This document shows, in pieces, positions 17,013 through 25,907 of a stretch of DNA of 64,000 nucleotides. Below the pieces are notes generated by a model, which searched no databases, had not been told where the DNA came from, and saw only the letters and a program-made list of their open reading frames with translations. The stretch lies in the NCBI GenBank assembly GCA_016903695.1, contig JADQBB010000002.1, positions 87,993 through 151,992 of the forward strand, read 5' to 3'. The stretch's first letter is position 1. Each line of letters starts with the position of its first letter. A program made the translations under genes and the position numbers. Source of the stretch: Chlorogloea purpurea SAG 13.99. Its GTDB lineage: Bacteria; Cyanobacteriota; Cyanobacteriia; Cyanobacteriales; Microcystaceae.

Positions 17013-19838
17013 GCGAAAGCTGGTTCCCTGCCCCTCGGCTGACTCTAATTGAATCGCTCCGCCTTCGGTTTCGATAATTTTTTTGACGATACTCAAGCCG
17101 ATGCCGGTACTTTCGTTGCTTTCTTGACCCTTAAGGGTTTGAAAGATAGCGAAAATTTTGCCGTGATACTGGGGCGGGATACCAGGCCCGTCATCGGTAA
17201 CGGAGAACCGGTAAAAATCGCCGCTTTCTTGACCGCTAATAGTGATCTTGCCGTCAGCACGATCGTGGTGTTTGATGGCATTACCGATCAGATTGGCGAA
17301 AACTTGACTCAATAGTAGGCGCTTGGCGGTAATGGTGGGCAGGGGTTTGATGACCCGCACATCGAAAGAGCCTGGTGGGGATAGAGAGTCGATAATTTCC
17401 GCTAATAAATTCTCTACGTTGACATTCTCGGCCGCTAATTGGGTGCGACCGACTCTAGAGTAATCTAACAAACCGTTGATCAGGCTCTCCATGCGATAAA
17501 CCCGCTTGCGGAGTAACCCCATCTGTTCCCGATTGTCCTCTGATAACACTCCGTCTAAATCTTCTTCGATCCATTCCGAGAGATGGGCGATCGCTCGTAA
17601 GGGCGCTTTCAGATCGTGAGATACGATATAAGCGAACCCATCTAAATCTTCATTACGCTTTTTCAATAATTCCGTTAGCTGCCTTAACTCCCTTTCCTGC
17701 TCCTCTAACTCCAATTGAGCCTCTTTGGCATCGCTGACATCTAGAGCGATACCGAGAATCTGCTGGGGTTTCCCGGACTCATCCCTGCTGAATACGGTTT
17801 CGTAGCTACAAAGCCAACGCCATTGACCGTCACCGCACAAAAAACGAAATTCAAAACTGTGTACCTCATTATCTTGAGAAAGTTCTAATCGCCTCAAGAA
17901 CTCGGGCCGTCTCGCCGCATCTTCCGCGTCGAAGTGGCTCAGCAATTCGGTCACGGACATGCCTTGAATATATTCTTGGTCGTAACCTAAAATCGATCTG
18001 ACTTGACCGTTGACGTAGATATTACGATTCAGTTTCAAGTCATAAATGTATAGTAAACCCGGAGTTGTCTCGGCGATGCGCCCAATAAAGCGTTGACTCT
18101 CCCGGAGAGCCGATTCTGCTTCTAGGCGTTGGGCTTCATTGTGTTTGGCGAGACTAATATCGGTGACAGTGCCGATGTAACTGATAATCTCTCCCTGAGT
18201 TTCGATTTCCGGTAACGCCTGCCCCAATACCCAGACGATCGTGCCATCGGGTCTTTGGAAACGATACTCTAACTCGAAAGGTTGATTTTCTTCGAGCAAT
18301 TTTTGCCAACGCTGGCCCACGAGAAAACGATCGTCCGGGTGGAGGGAGCGAATCCAGCCACTGCCTTTTCCTTCTTCGACGGATAAGCCGCTCAGTTGCG
18401 ACCAACGCTCGTTAAGATAAAAACAATTGCCTTCTCGATCGCAGCGGAAGATTCCCACCGGTGATAATTGAGCTAAGGCAGCATAGCGTTTCTCGCTTTC
18501 TTTAATGGCTAACTCCGTATATTTACGCTCGGTAATATCGCTAAAAAATACCGCCACGCCATCATCAAGTTTTACCGCCATATTGCGAAACCAGCCGCTA
18601 ATACCATCTTCATCGTAAAAAACTTCTAGATCGTGGGCTTGTCCCGTTTCTACTACTCGCACATAACGAGCGAATATATCACTATGGGTTTTAATGTTGG
18701 GGAACATTTTTAACAGGCCCTCTCCTAACAATTTATCCGGCGGTTGTTTGATAATTTCTGCCGCTTTCGGATTAACGTAAGTCCATTGAAAATCGATTAT
18801 TTCCCCGCCTTCATCCCGCAGGCTACTCATGATCATGAAAGCATCGAGGGAGAGCTCCTGACTGATGCGGAAGCGTTCTTCGTTTTGTTTGCGATCGGTT
18901 ATATCGATGCTCATGCCCACCATTCTCTCGGTCGTGCCGTCTTCTCTGTAGAGAAACCTGCCTAAACTGAACACCCAACGGACGGTTTTATCGGGGTGGA
19001 CGACTCGATACTCACCTTCATAAGTATTTTTTTCCGCCTCGGCTTTCTTCAAGTCCGCTTCTATTTTCGGGAAGTCATCGGGGTGTATTCTTTGCCGCCA
19101 TTCGTCATAACTATACTCGCCCCGGCCCGGTTCATAACCGAAGATAATTTCATGAAAAGGAGTCCAGAAAATTTCCCCGGTTTCGGTCTGCCAATCCCAA
19201 GATCCCATTTTGGCCGCTTCCATGGCCAAGGTTAAACGGGATGCGACATTTTGTACTTGTAATCGAGACGATTCCGCTTCTTCCCTGGCTTGTCTTTCAC
19301 TGATAAGAGCCTGTTCTTTCAACTCGTTAGAAATTTGTAATTGAGTTGTTCTTTCCGCCACTCTTATTTCTAGTTCCGTGTTGAGAATTAATATTTCCCT
19401 TTGAGCTTTCTCCTTCTCTTGTATTTCTGCTGATAATCGGTCATTAGCCTGCTGTAGTTGTTCGGGACTGGGTAAAGTGAGGGCTTGGGGGATTAACTCG
19501 AATAATTCCGAGGCGGTATAAAGGGATATAAAAGCGGTGAAAGCTTTCACCGTGCCCGATACCCAATAAATGGGATGCCATAACGTCCACACTTCTAAGA
19601 TATGGCTCGTACCGCAGGCGGCGATAAAAGCACCGAACATCCAAAATATACCGGTGAAAGGCACATCTCGCCGCTGACGCACGAAATAGATCAACATCAC
19701 CGGGATCGAGTAGTAAGCCATCGCTATCAGGCTATCGGAAAGTAAATGTAACCAAACTAAACCCGGTTTCCAAAGATAGCAATGGCCGTGAGGAATAAAA
19801 GGGCTGGAGACAAGATATTGATTCAAAAATTCCAGCAT
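16974..19838 (-). CDS. Ethylene-receptor-like sensor kinase with four PAS domains
   Basis: A 954-residue membrane sensor. Residues 25-110 hold three transmembrane helices of the ETR1 ethylene-binding type. The copper-binding pair Cys75 and His79 in AACGTSHILEVWT has the same CxxxH spacing as plant ETR1 Cys65/His69, and SDSLIAMAYYSIPVMLIYF matches helix 1. A coiled coil precedes four PAS/PAC units (about 195-315, 320-435, 445-570, 580-710). HisKA with IVSHDLKAPLRAIAHLSEW and HATPase_c (GNAIKHHD, DDGPGIPPQYHGKIF) end the protein. Synechocystis UirS/Etr1 has the same N-terminal domain but also a GAF domain, which I do not see here. First gene of the minus-strand signalling cluster. Confidence 0.92.
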   Translation of the reverse strand: MLEFLNQYLVSSPFIPHGHCYLWKPGLVWLHLLSDSLIAMAYYSIPVMLIYFVRQRRDVPFTGIFWMFGAFIAACGTSHILEVWTLWHPIYWVSGTVKAFTAFISLYTASELFELIPQALTLPSPEQLQQANDRLSAEIQEKEKAQREILILNTELEIRVAERTTQLQISNELKEQALISERQAREEAESSRLQVQNVASRLTLAMEAAKMGSWDWQTETGEIFWTPFHEIIFGYEPGRGEYSYDEWRQRIHPDDFPKIEADLKKAEAEKNTYEGEYRVVHPDKTVRWVFSLGRFLYREDGTTERMVGMSIDITDRKQNEERFRISQELSLDAFMIMSSLRDEGGEIIDFQWTYVNPKAAEIIKQPPDKLLGEGLLKMFPNIKTHSDIFARYVRVVETGQAHDLEVFYDEDGISGWFRNMAVKLDDGVAVFFSDITERKYTELAIKESEKRYAALAQLSPVGIFRCDREGNCFYLNERWSQLSGLSVEEGKGSGWIRSLHPDDRFLVGQRWQKLLEENQPFELEYRFQRPDGTIVWVLGQALPEIETQGEIISYIGTVTDISLAKHNEAQRLEAESALRESQRFIGRIAETTPGLLYIYDLKLNRNIYVNGQVRSILGYDQEYIQGMSVTELLSHFDAEDAARRPEFLRRLELSQDNEVHSFEFRFLCGDGQWRWLCSYETVFSRDESGKPQQILGIALDVSDAKEAQLELEEQERELRQLTELLKKRNEDLDGFAYIVSHDLKAPLRAIAHLSEWIEEDLDGVLSEDNREQMGLLRKRVYRMESLINGLLDYSRVGRTQLAAENVNVENLLAEIIDSLSPPGSFDVRVIKPLPTITAKRLLLSQVFANLIGNAIKHHDRADGKITISGQESGDFYRFSVTDDGPGIPPQYHGKIFAIFQTLKGQESNESTGIGLSIVKKIIETEGGAIQLESAEGQGTSFRFTWPKNPRQEED

Positions 19839-20253
19839 AGGCTAGGGTTATATTGAGGATAGTTGTTGATCGGGAGAGTTATATATTTTGTTTTCTTTTT
19901 AATTAGATAGATTCTTTTTTACAGTAACAAACCTTCGTTTATGTCTGGAGGTGTACCCGTAACCTGTTTAATTTTGTTTACATTTACTATTTTGAGGTTT
20001 TTAACATATCACTTTTTATATATTAACATTTATATCTAACGATAGATGTGCGCCGGTGCGAAAATTATCTCTTAAGAGGTACTAACAGACACTTCCGTTG
20101 ATAGACGGTAGATATAGTGCTAAATAATTATAATCATGGATACATTAAATTTTCTACTGATCTTCTCCCCATGATAGCTAAATGATGATATACCGAAGAT
20201 TAAGGGACAATGGAAAAAAATACCTTTAAAAAATTCCAATTAGGGTAATAGCA
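19839..20253. other. Divergent intergenic region between sensor kinase and regulator
   Basis: 415 bp, very AT-rich, with no open frame I would defend. It must hold the divergent promoters of the ethylene-receptor-like kinase and the NarL-type regulator. A 10-bp palindrome CTCTTAAGAG lies at 20069-20078, a candidate operator without further support. Confidence 0.5.
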
Positions 20254-20976
20254 ATGAATGATATTCGCGTTGTAGTTATTGAAGATCATGATTTAACTCG
20301 CATCGGTTTAGTGGCGGCGCTAAAACATCGAGAGGGTATAGAAGTAGCGGGAGAGGCCACTAACGGCTTACAGGGACTGCGCCTGTTAGAAACCGTTAAA
20401 CCCGATGTGGCGATCGTGGATATTGGCTTACCTAACATCGACGGCATCGAAATGGTACGACGATTCAAAACCTCTCGTTTGGAATCGAAAGAACCTATGC
20501 CGAAAATTTTAATGTTGACGATGCACAAAACCCAAGATTCGGTGTTAGCAGCTTTCGCCGCCGGGGCCGATTCCTACTGCATGAAAGATATTAATGTGGA
20601 TAAACTCACCGAAGCCATCCAATCCACCCACGAGGGTAATCCTTGGATAGATCCGGTGATAGCAGATATTGTGCTACAACAGGTTAGACAGTCAGTACCG
20701 GTAGCGGCGGAAGCGCAATCCTCGGCAAAAACGGTGACGATACAAGGTATAGACTCGGAATATCAGCAGCTATTAGAGAATACGCCCTTAACAGAAAGAG
20801 AACTGGAAATCCTCGATCTGATCGTGGCGGGTTGCTCTAACGCCGATATAGCCGAGAAACTGTACATAACGATCGGCACCGTGAAAACTCACGTACGCAA
20901 CATCCTCAATAAACTATGTGTGGACGATCGTACTCAAGCGGCCGTGCGGGCGTTGCGTTCCGGTTTAGTCGGTTAG
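20254..20976 (+). CDS. NarL/FixJ-type response regulator with LuxR HTH
   Basis: A 240-residue DNA-binding regulator. The receiver domain (about 1-125) has VIEDHDLTRIGL and the phosphoacceptor in VKPDVAIVDIGLPNIDG, with Lys in CMKDINVD. A linker of about 40 residues leads to a LuxR-type tetrahelical HTH (about 175-238; LTERELEILDLIVAGCSNADIAEKL, TVKTHVRNILNKL). It is divergent from the kinase cluster and 46 bp upstream of cyanophycinase, with which it may be cotranscribed. The natural hypothesis is that one of the neighbouring kinases phosphorylates it. Confidence 0.93.
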   Translation: MNDIRVVVIEDHDLTRIGLVAALKHREGIEVAGEATNGLQGLRLLETVKPDVAIVDIGLPNIDGIEMVRRFKTSRLESKEPMPKILMLTMHKTQDSVLAAFAAGADSYCMKDINVDKLTEAIQSTHEGNPWIDPVIADIVLQQVRQSVPVAAEAQSSAKTVTIQGIDSEYQQLLENTPLTERELEILDLIVAGCSNADIAEKLYITIGTVKTHVRNILNKLCVDDRTQAAVRALRSGLVG

Positions 20977-21022
20977 TGAAGTTAAAAATTAATCCTAAAA
21001 TTAATTAGCAATCAGAGGGTAT

Positions 21023-21844
21023 ATGGACAACAATCAAGGTCAATTAGTCATCATCGGTGGGGCCGAAGACAGAACAGAGGATTGTGTTGTATTGAGGGAG
21101 TTCATGCGCTGTGCGGGAGGCACCAAAGCCAAGATAGCCGTATTCACCGCCGCTACCAGTCTACCTGGCGAAGTGGGCGCGGACTATATCAATATATTTG
21201 AACGTTTAGGGGCGGAAAAGATAGATGTGATCGATACGGAACGGAAAGAAGACGCTGACCGCGCCGAACACATAGAGATCATCAAGGAGGCAACGGGAGC
21301 GTTCTTCACCGGTGGCAATCAAGTACGGATCATCGAAGCCCTCAAAGGAACCGAACTCGATCGTATTCTTCATGAACGTTACCAGAACGACGGTTTAGCC
21401 GTGGGCGGCACGAGCGCCGGGGCGGCGATGATGCCCGACGTGATGATCGTCGAGGGAGAATCCCAAACCAATCCCCGCGCCGATGCCGTAACTATGGGTG
21501 CGGGCATGGGTTTCCTTCCAGGTGTGGTCATCGACCAACACTTCGCCCAACGGGGCCGTCTAGGTCGTTTACTGGCGGCTCTGGTTCAGCAACCCGTGGT
21601 CTTAGGTTTCGGTATTGATGAGGACACGGCCATCATCGTTCACGGTGAAGAAGTGCGAGTGGTGGGTAACGGCTCCGTTACCGTCGTGGACGAATCGGAG
21701 GCTATTCATAATAACTTGGATGAAGTTCTCAAAGATGAAGCCATGGCGATCTGCGGGGTCAAAGTTCACATCCTACCCCACGGCTATCGCTTCAACTTAA
21801 AAAATCGTCAGCCGGTGGTCGATCGACCTGCCGTAGCCGCCTAG
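21023..21844 (+). CDS. cphB: CphB, cyanophycinase
   Basis: Intracellular serine exopeptidase of family S51 that cuts cyanophycin (multi-L-arginyl-poly-L-aspartate) to beta-Asp-Arg dipeptides, releasing stored nitrogen. The nucleophile is Ser131 in AVGGTSAGAAMM, with FFTGGNQVR contributing Gln100 and VIDQHFAQRGRLGRLL downstream. Length 273 residues equals known CphB. A GAGGG-type Shine-Dalgarno precedes ATG 21023. Cyanophycin synthetase cphA, usually directly downstream, is not here: mutS2 follows on the opposite strand with a 4-bp stop overlap. The upstream gene is a response regulator, which hints at signal-dependent nitrogen remobilisation. Confidence 0.96.
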   Translation: MDNNQGQLVIIGGAEDRTEDCVVLREFMRCAGGTKAKIAVFTAATSLPGEVGADYINIFERLGAEKIDVIDTERKEDADRAEHIEIIKEATGAFFTGGNQVRIIEALKGTELDRILHERYQNDGLAVGGTSAGAAMMPDVMIVEGESQTNPRADAVTMGAGMGFLPGVVIDQHFAQRGRLGRLLAALVQQPVVLGFGIDEDTAIIVHGEEVRVVGNGSVTVVDESEAIHNNLDEVLKDEAMAICGVKVHILPHGYRFNLKNRQPVVDRPAVAA

Positions 21845-24234
21845 ATCAGATAAGCGATCGTCACCCCGGTACCGCCCTCGTTCTGAGGTGCGGTTTCAAT
21901 TCTCTGGACTTGGGGGTGTGAGGTCAAGAATTCCTGCACCCCCTGCCGTAGCTTCCCCGTACCTTTGCCGTGAATGACCCAGAGAACGCCCGAAGCCGTC
22001 GCCGCTGAAATCGCTTTTTCCAGCAACGATTCCGCTTCCGCCACCCTACTGCCACGAATATCCACGGTATTGCCCGAAGTGCGTATCAACGCCACCGGTG
22101 CTTTCGAGGCGGGTGGGGCTGGTGGCGGGGCAGCAGTTTTGGGTTTGGGTTCTATGTTTACTTTTTTACCGTCTAGGGACTCGATTTCTCCCAGATTGAC
22201 GCTCATCTTCATCAGTCCGAAACGGACGGTTATGGATTCGTTTTCCGGGGATACACTCAAGACTTCGGCGGTTTGACCCAAGTTGGGGAGACGGATTTTA
22301 TCCCCTGGTTTCGGTAAGTATCCCGCCGCGGGTTTGGTATTGTTGGGCAGGAAGCGATCGACCAGATTATTGAGTTCTTCCGTGGCTTTCTGGGCATTTT
22401 GAGCGTTTTGCGGCCCCTGTTGTAATTGGCGGATAACTTTAGCTATTTCCGCTTTCGCCCCTATTAAGGTTTTTTGAATTTCTTGATCTTGATATTTCTT
22501 TAACTCTTGCTCCCTGGTTTGTAGTGAATTGGCTTTTGCCGACACTTCATTATAAAAAGCTTCCGTTTGTTGTAGGAGTTGGTTGGCTTCTTTGGCTTTC
22601 TGTTCTTGTTCCCGTCTCTGGGCTTCTAAACCGGCGATAACCTGATTGATTTCCTCGGAGAAACCGCCGAGATTTTCTTTAGCGCTGTCGATGATAGCCG
22701 GGTCGAGGCCTAATCTACCGGCGATGGCTAAAGCGTTTGATCGTCCCGGTATGCCCCATAATAATCGATAAGTGGGGGAGAGGGTTTCATCGTTAAATTC
22801 TACAGAAGCGTTTTCAAAGCGAGAATCTTGGTATTTGAGGGATTTTAATTCGCCGTAGTGGGTAGTGGCTATGGTGAGGCCACCTTCGGCGGCTAGGTGT
22901 TTCAGCATGGCGATGGCGAGGGCGCTACCTTCAGCCGGGTCTGTACCGGCTCCCACTTCATCGAGTAAAACTAAAGAGGAGGTATTAACCACTTCTAAGA
23001 TTCTGATGATACGGCGGATGTGACCGGAAAAAGTGGAGAGACTTTGTTGCAGGGATTGTTCATCGCCTATGTCTGCGAGTACGGTCTCGAACCAGGGTAA
23101 CTCTACCGGCTCTTTAGCGGGGATGAATAGCCCGATTTTCGCCATCAGCGCGGTTAATCCCAAGGTTTTCAGGGTGACGGTTTTACCCCCCGTATTGGGC
23201 CCGGTAATGGCCACTACTCGTGTCCCAGGGTCGATGGTGACGCTGATGGGGACTACTTCTGACCCTTGTTCGTGTCGCTTCTGCCACACCAGGAGAGGAT
23301 GGCGCAATTGACGCAGGGTTATGGGTTGACTGGCTTCCACGAATCGAGGCGGGTGGGCTTCTAGCCAGAGGCTATAACTGGCTTTAGCTGTAGCGAGGTC
23401 GAGTCGGGTGGCTACAGCGAGGAGGTGTTCCAAGTCTTCAAAACTTTCGGTTATGCGGGCGCTGAGACTTTGGAGGATTTTTTCTTCTTCGATCTGTTCC
23501 TGTCGCCGGTATTGGCGCAGTTTGTTACCTTGATCGAGGACGGAGTGGGGTTCGATATAAAGGGTGGCCCCTGTGCTGGATGTGTCGTGGATTACCCCTG
23601 AGATCTGGTCTTTCTGGGGGGCTTTCACGGGGATGACGAAGCGATCGCCCCTCTGGGTGATCACCGGCTCTTGTATGGCCCCGCTCTGTTTTTGAATGAT
23701 TTCTTGTAGCTTCCGGTAGATTCTCTCGCGGATAACTTTCATCTGCCCTCTCACTTCTCTGAGGGCGGCGCTGGCTCTATCTGCTACCTGTCCGTCTTCA
23801 TCTATGCAACGGTGGATTTCTTGTTCTATCTCTGGATAGGTGCGTACTTCTGACACCATTTCTAGTAAAATGGGGCAGGTTTCTTCTTGTTCTTCGATCG
23901 TTCTTCTCAACCTTCTCACCCCGGCTAGGGTGGTGGCGATGTGGAGTAATTCCGGCCCCCCTAGAATACCGCCGAGGTTGGCTCTCTCTAACGCGTCGCC
24001 GATGTCTTGAATGCCATCGAAACTAAGTCTATTGTTGGCTCCCTGTTCCAGGTTGTAAACTTCTCGCGTTTGCTTTAATAAGTGTAGGGTTTCTTCTAGG
24101 CTTTGGGGTAGGGGATGGTGGGCGGAGGCGATCGCTCCCAGTTTAGTCGCCGCGAATGTGGACAGGTGCTGACACAGCCGCGGCCATTCCAATAGTTCCA
24201 GTGTCTCGTCTTGTATCAATGTGTTACCGAACAT
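21841..24234 (-). CDS. mutS2: MutS2 endonuclease/ATPase
   Basis: A 797-residue MutS2. It lacks the mismatch-recognition domain of MutS and has the core/lever domains (residues 1-300). The ABC-type ATPase has Walker A ITGPNTGGKTVTLKTLG, signature LSTFSGHIRRI and Walker B LVLLDEVGAGTDPAEGSAL. A long coiled coil (about 520-600) precedes a KOW-like segment and the C-terminal Smr nuclease domain (VDIRGSRVAEAE ... LWVIHGKGTGKLRQGVQEFL). In bacteria it suppresses homologous recombination or rescues collided ribosomes. Its start is about 110 bp from the left end of the mobile element. Confidence 0.96.
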   Translation of the reverse strand: MFGNTLIQDETLELLEWPRLCQHLSTFAATKLGAIASAHHPLPQSLEETLHLLKQTREVYNLEQGANNRLSFDGIQDIGDALERANLGGILGGPELLHIATTLAGVRRLRRTIEEQEETCPILLEMVSEVRTYPEIEQEIHRCIDEDGQVADRASAALREVRGQMKVIRERIYRKLQEIIQKQSGAIQEPVITQRGDRFVIPVKAPQKDQISGVIHDTSSTGATLYIEPHSVLDQGNKLRQYRRQEQIEEEKILQSLSARITESFEDLEHLLAVATRLDLATAKASYSLWLEAHPPRFVEASQPITLRQLRHPLLVWQKRHEQGSEVVPISVTIDPGTRVVAITGPNTGGKTVTLKTLGLTALMAKIGLFIPAKEPVELPWFETVLADIGDEQSLQQSLSTFSGHIRRIIRILEVVNTSSLVLLDEVGAGTDPAEGSALAIAMLKHLAAEGGLTIATTHYGELKSLKYQDSRFENASVEFNDETLSPTYRLLWGIPGRSNALAIAGRLGLDPAIIDSAKENLGGFSEEINQVIAGLEAQRREQEQKAKEANQLLQQTEAFYNEVSAKANSLQTREQELKKYQDQEIQKTLIGAKAEIAKVIRQLQQGPQNAQNAQKATEELNNLVDRFLPNNTKPAAGYLPKPGDKIRLPNLGQTAEVLSVSPENESITVRFGLMKMSVNLGEIESLDGKKVNIEPKPKTAAPPPAPPASKAPVALIRTSGNTVDIRGSRVAEAESLLEKAISAATASGVLWVIHGKGTGKLRQGVQEFLTSHPQVQRIETAPQNEGGTGVTIAYLI

Positions 24235-24347
24235 ACTACCGTTTGTATATTATATTGTAACACGATTTTTTTTGGCCATCCCTTCCATGAGGTAATGACT
24301 CTATTGTGCTATCTGGCTGTATTTGACGGCCCTATAAGCTTTCTATT

Positions 24348-24374
24348 TTAACAGGTACGGAAGGAATCGAACCT
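24348..24374. repeat. Left attachment-site direct repeat (attL core)
   Basis: A 27-bp sequence starting TTAACAGGTACGGAAGG, identical to 34358-34384. It equals the T-arm and acceptor 3' end of the tRNA-Arg gene on the minus strand, plus 4 bp past the 3' end. Only the tRNA 3' part is present here, as expected for the displaced copy. Confidence 0.92.
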
Positions 24375-24410
24375 GTTGCCTTGCCTGAAAGCTTGAAAAC
24401 ACGTTACTTC

Positions 24411-24457
24411 ACTTTTTGCTCATAGTCCCATAAAAACTGAGTGAGCAAAAAATGAGC
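24411..24457. promoter_or_regulatory. Left integrase arm-like repeats
   Basis: ACTTTTTGCTCA...GTCCCAT (24411-24431) is an inverted version of the ATGGGA-TGAGCAAAAAGT motif at 34262-34280. TGAGCAAAAAATGAGC (24442-24457) repeats the same TGAGCAAAAA unit directly and covers the integrase start codon. The arrangement resembles arm-type integrase sites and would also let the integrase control its own gene. Confidence 0.55.
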
Positions 24458-25840
24458 AATGGAATTTATCAAGGCTATGAAGCTATACAATCCCTAGTAG
24501 CTAAAAAAAATAAGGAGCTACCAAAAGGTATCTCTATGAGAATTAATCAACGTAAATATCTTGAGTTTCAGTTTGTTGACCCTGCTACCGGTACTAGAAA
24601 ACCTAAGTCAACTGGTGAGAGTTTAACTGAAGAAGGAATCATCCTAGCCAGTGCCAAAGCACATAAGGTATTAGAGGCTTTACAAAAATTTACTAAGGCT
24701 AGTGAGTTCTGGGAATGGTACGACAAAGAAGTGTTAGGTAAAAATCAGGTAAAGAATGACCTAGTGACGTACCGTGAGATATTCACCCAGATAGAGGATA
24801 AGTATTTTAAGGGAGTGAATAAAAATACCAAACTTAAAAGATCTAAAGAGCAACCTAGCGACGTAAATAGTTTTCGTGTTTCATACGGAAATATTTTTAA
24901 GCGTTTCCCCAATTGGGATAAGTACCCGGAATGGACAGACATTGAAAAAGTTCTTTACTCATGGGAACAAGGTAGCAAGTCCTTTAAAGATGCCTACTTC
25001 GTACTCAAGCGTGTAGCTTCTATGTGTCCTAACAAAGATTCACTGCTAGAGAAACTAGATGATATTGAGCATAACCAAACTGACTTTAAGGAGAAACAAA
25101 GTATAGACATTGACACTTTTCTTCAATGGCATGAGCGTACACTGTCCGCCATAGACGGTTTAACGGATAAGCGACACATAGAAGCTAGGGTTAAATGGAC
25201 GTGGGTAGCTTCAATGTGTGTTCTCTATGGGCTAAGACCTACAGAAATAGCGGCCGCCCAAAACTTATTTAGTCCAGTAACTGTAGATGGCTACACTATT
25301 CCTGCCTTAAATAGTCCTAATAATAAAGAGCTATTGCTTTACCTAGGAGACTTTACCTATTTTGGTATTCGCATCAAAACAGGCAAAAGAGTATGTAAGC
25401 CTATGGTTACTGATAGAGTCTTAATAGAGCGATTGAAGATACAAGAGCCTAATTTACCTACTTACACACCTAAAGAAGGTAGTAAAGCTTGTAGCATCAT
25501 AGATGGGTTTAACAATAACTTTACTAAAGCTATGGATTCTTACAAATTACCCATAACCCAAAAATACGCATTTCGCCATCTAGCTAACCAGTTAGGAGAA
25601 AAGTTCGGTATACCACAAGAAATAAGAGCGAGGCTATTGGGTCACTCTACCCAAGTCAATGAGAACACCTATAAAAAGCGTTCTAACATACGGACTAGCA
25701 TCGACCTGATTACTAACCACAGTAAACAACCCCTATCCCTTGATATGGCTAAACAGGCTTTAACTAACAATGGTTTCGATATAAACCAGAAAGAGGTTAA
25801 AGCTATCCTGAAAATCATTTACCAATTAGATGATTGGTAA
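24452..25840 (+). CDS. Tyrosine recombinase / integrase
   Basis: Site-specific recombinase that inserts and excises the element at the tRNA-Arg 3' end. It has 462 residues. The N-terminal part (about 20-210) contains the arm- and core-binding domains, with the AP2-like stretch MRINQRKYLEFQFVDPATGTRK at 29-50. The catalytic domain has Arg262 (GLRPTEIAA), Arg375-His376 (KYAFRHLANQL), His398 (LLGHSTQ) and nucleophile Tyr407 (NTYKKR). The HxxR box has Tyr at the first position, a tolerated variant. ATG 24452 starts inside an arm-like repeat. The stop is followed at once by palindrome copy 1. Confidence 0.93.
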   Translation: MSNGIYQGYEAIQSLVAKKNKELPKGISMRINQRKYLEFQFVDPATGTRKPKSTGESLTEEGIILASAKAHKVLEALQKFTKASEFWEWYDKEVLGKNQVKNDLVTYREIFTQIEDKYFKGVNKNTKLKRSKEQPSDVNSFRVSYGNIFKRFPNWDKYPEWTDIEKVLYSWEQGSKSFKDAYFVLKRVASMCPNKDSLLEKLDDIEHNQTDFKEKQSIDIDTFLQWHERTLSAIDGLTDKRHIEARVKWTWVASMCVLYGLRPTEIAAAQNLFSPVTVDGYTIPALNSPNNKELLLYLGDFTYFGIRIKTGKRVCKPMVTDRVLIERLKIQEPNLPTYTPKEGSKACSIIDGFNNNFTKAMDSYKLPITQKYAFRHLANQLGEKFGIPQEIRARLLGHSTQVNENTYKKRSNIRTSIDLITNHSKQPLSLDMAKQALTNNGFDINQKEVKAILKIIYQLDDW

Positions 25841-25841
25841 T

Positions 25842-25867
25842 GTTTGAATCAAACTTTTGATTCAAAC
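25842..25867 (+). repeat. Element palindrome, copy 1
   Basis: Arms GTTTGAATCAAA / TTTGATTCAAAC around a CT centre, directly after the integrase stop. It is followed by the conserved tail CCCATAGCTATGA (25872-25884). Plus orientation, judged by the CT centre and tail. It sits between convergent integrase and structural genes, so a terminator role is possible, but no T-run follows. Confidence 0.85.
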
Positions 25868-25907
25868 TTTCCCCATAGCTATGAATGAGGCTTAGGGGTT
25901 TTTATTT

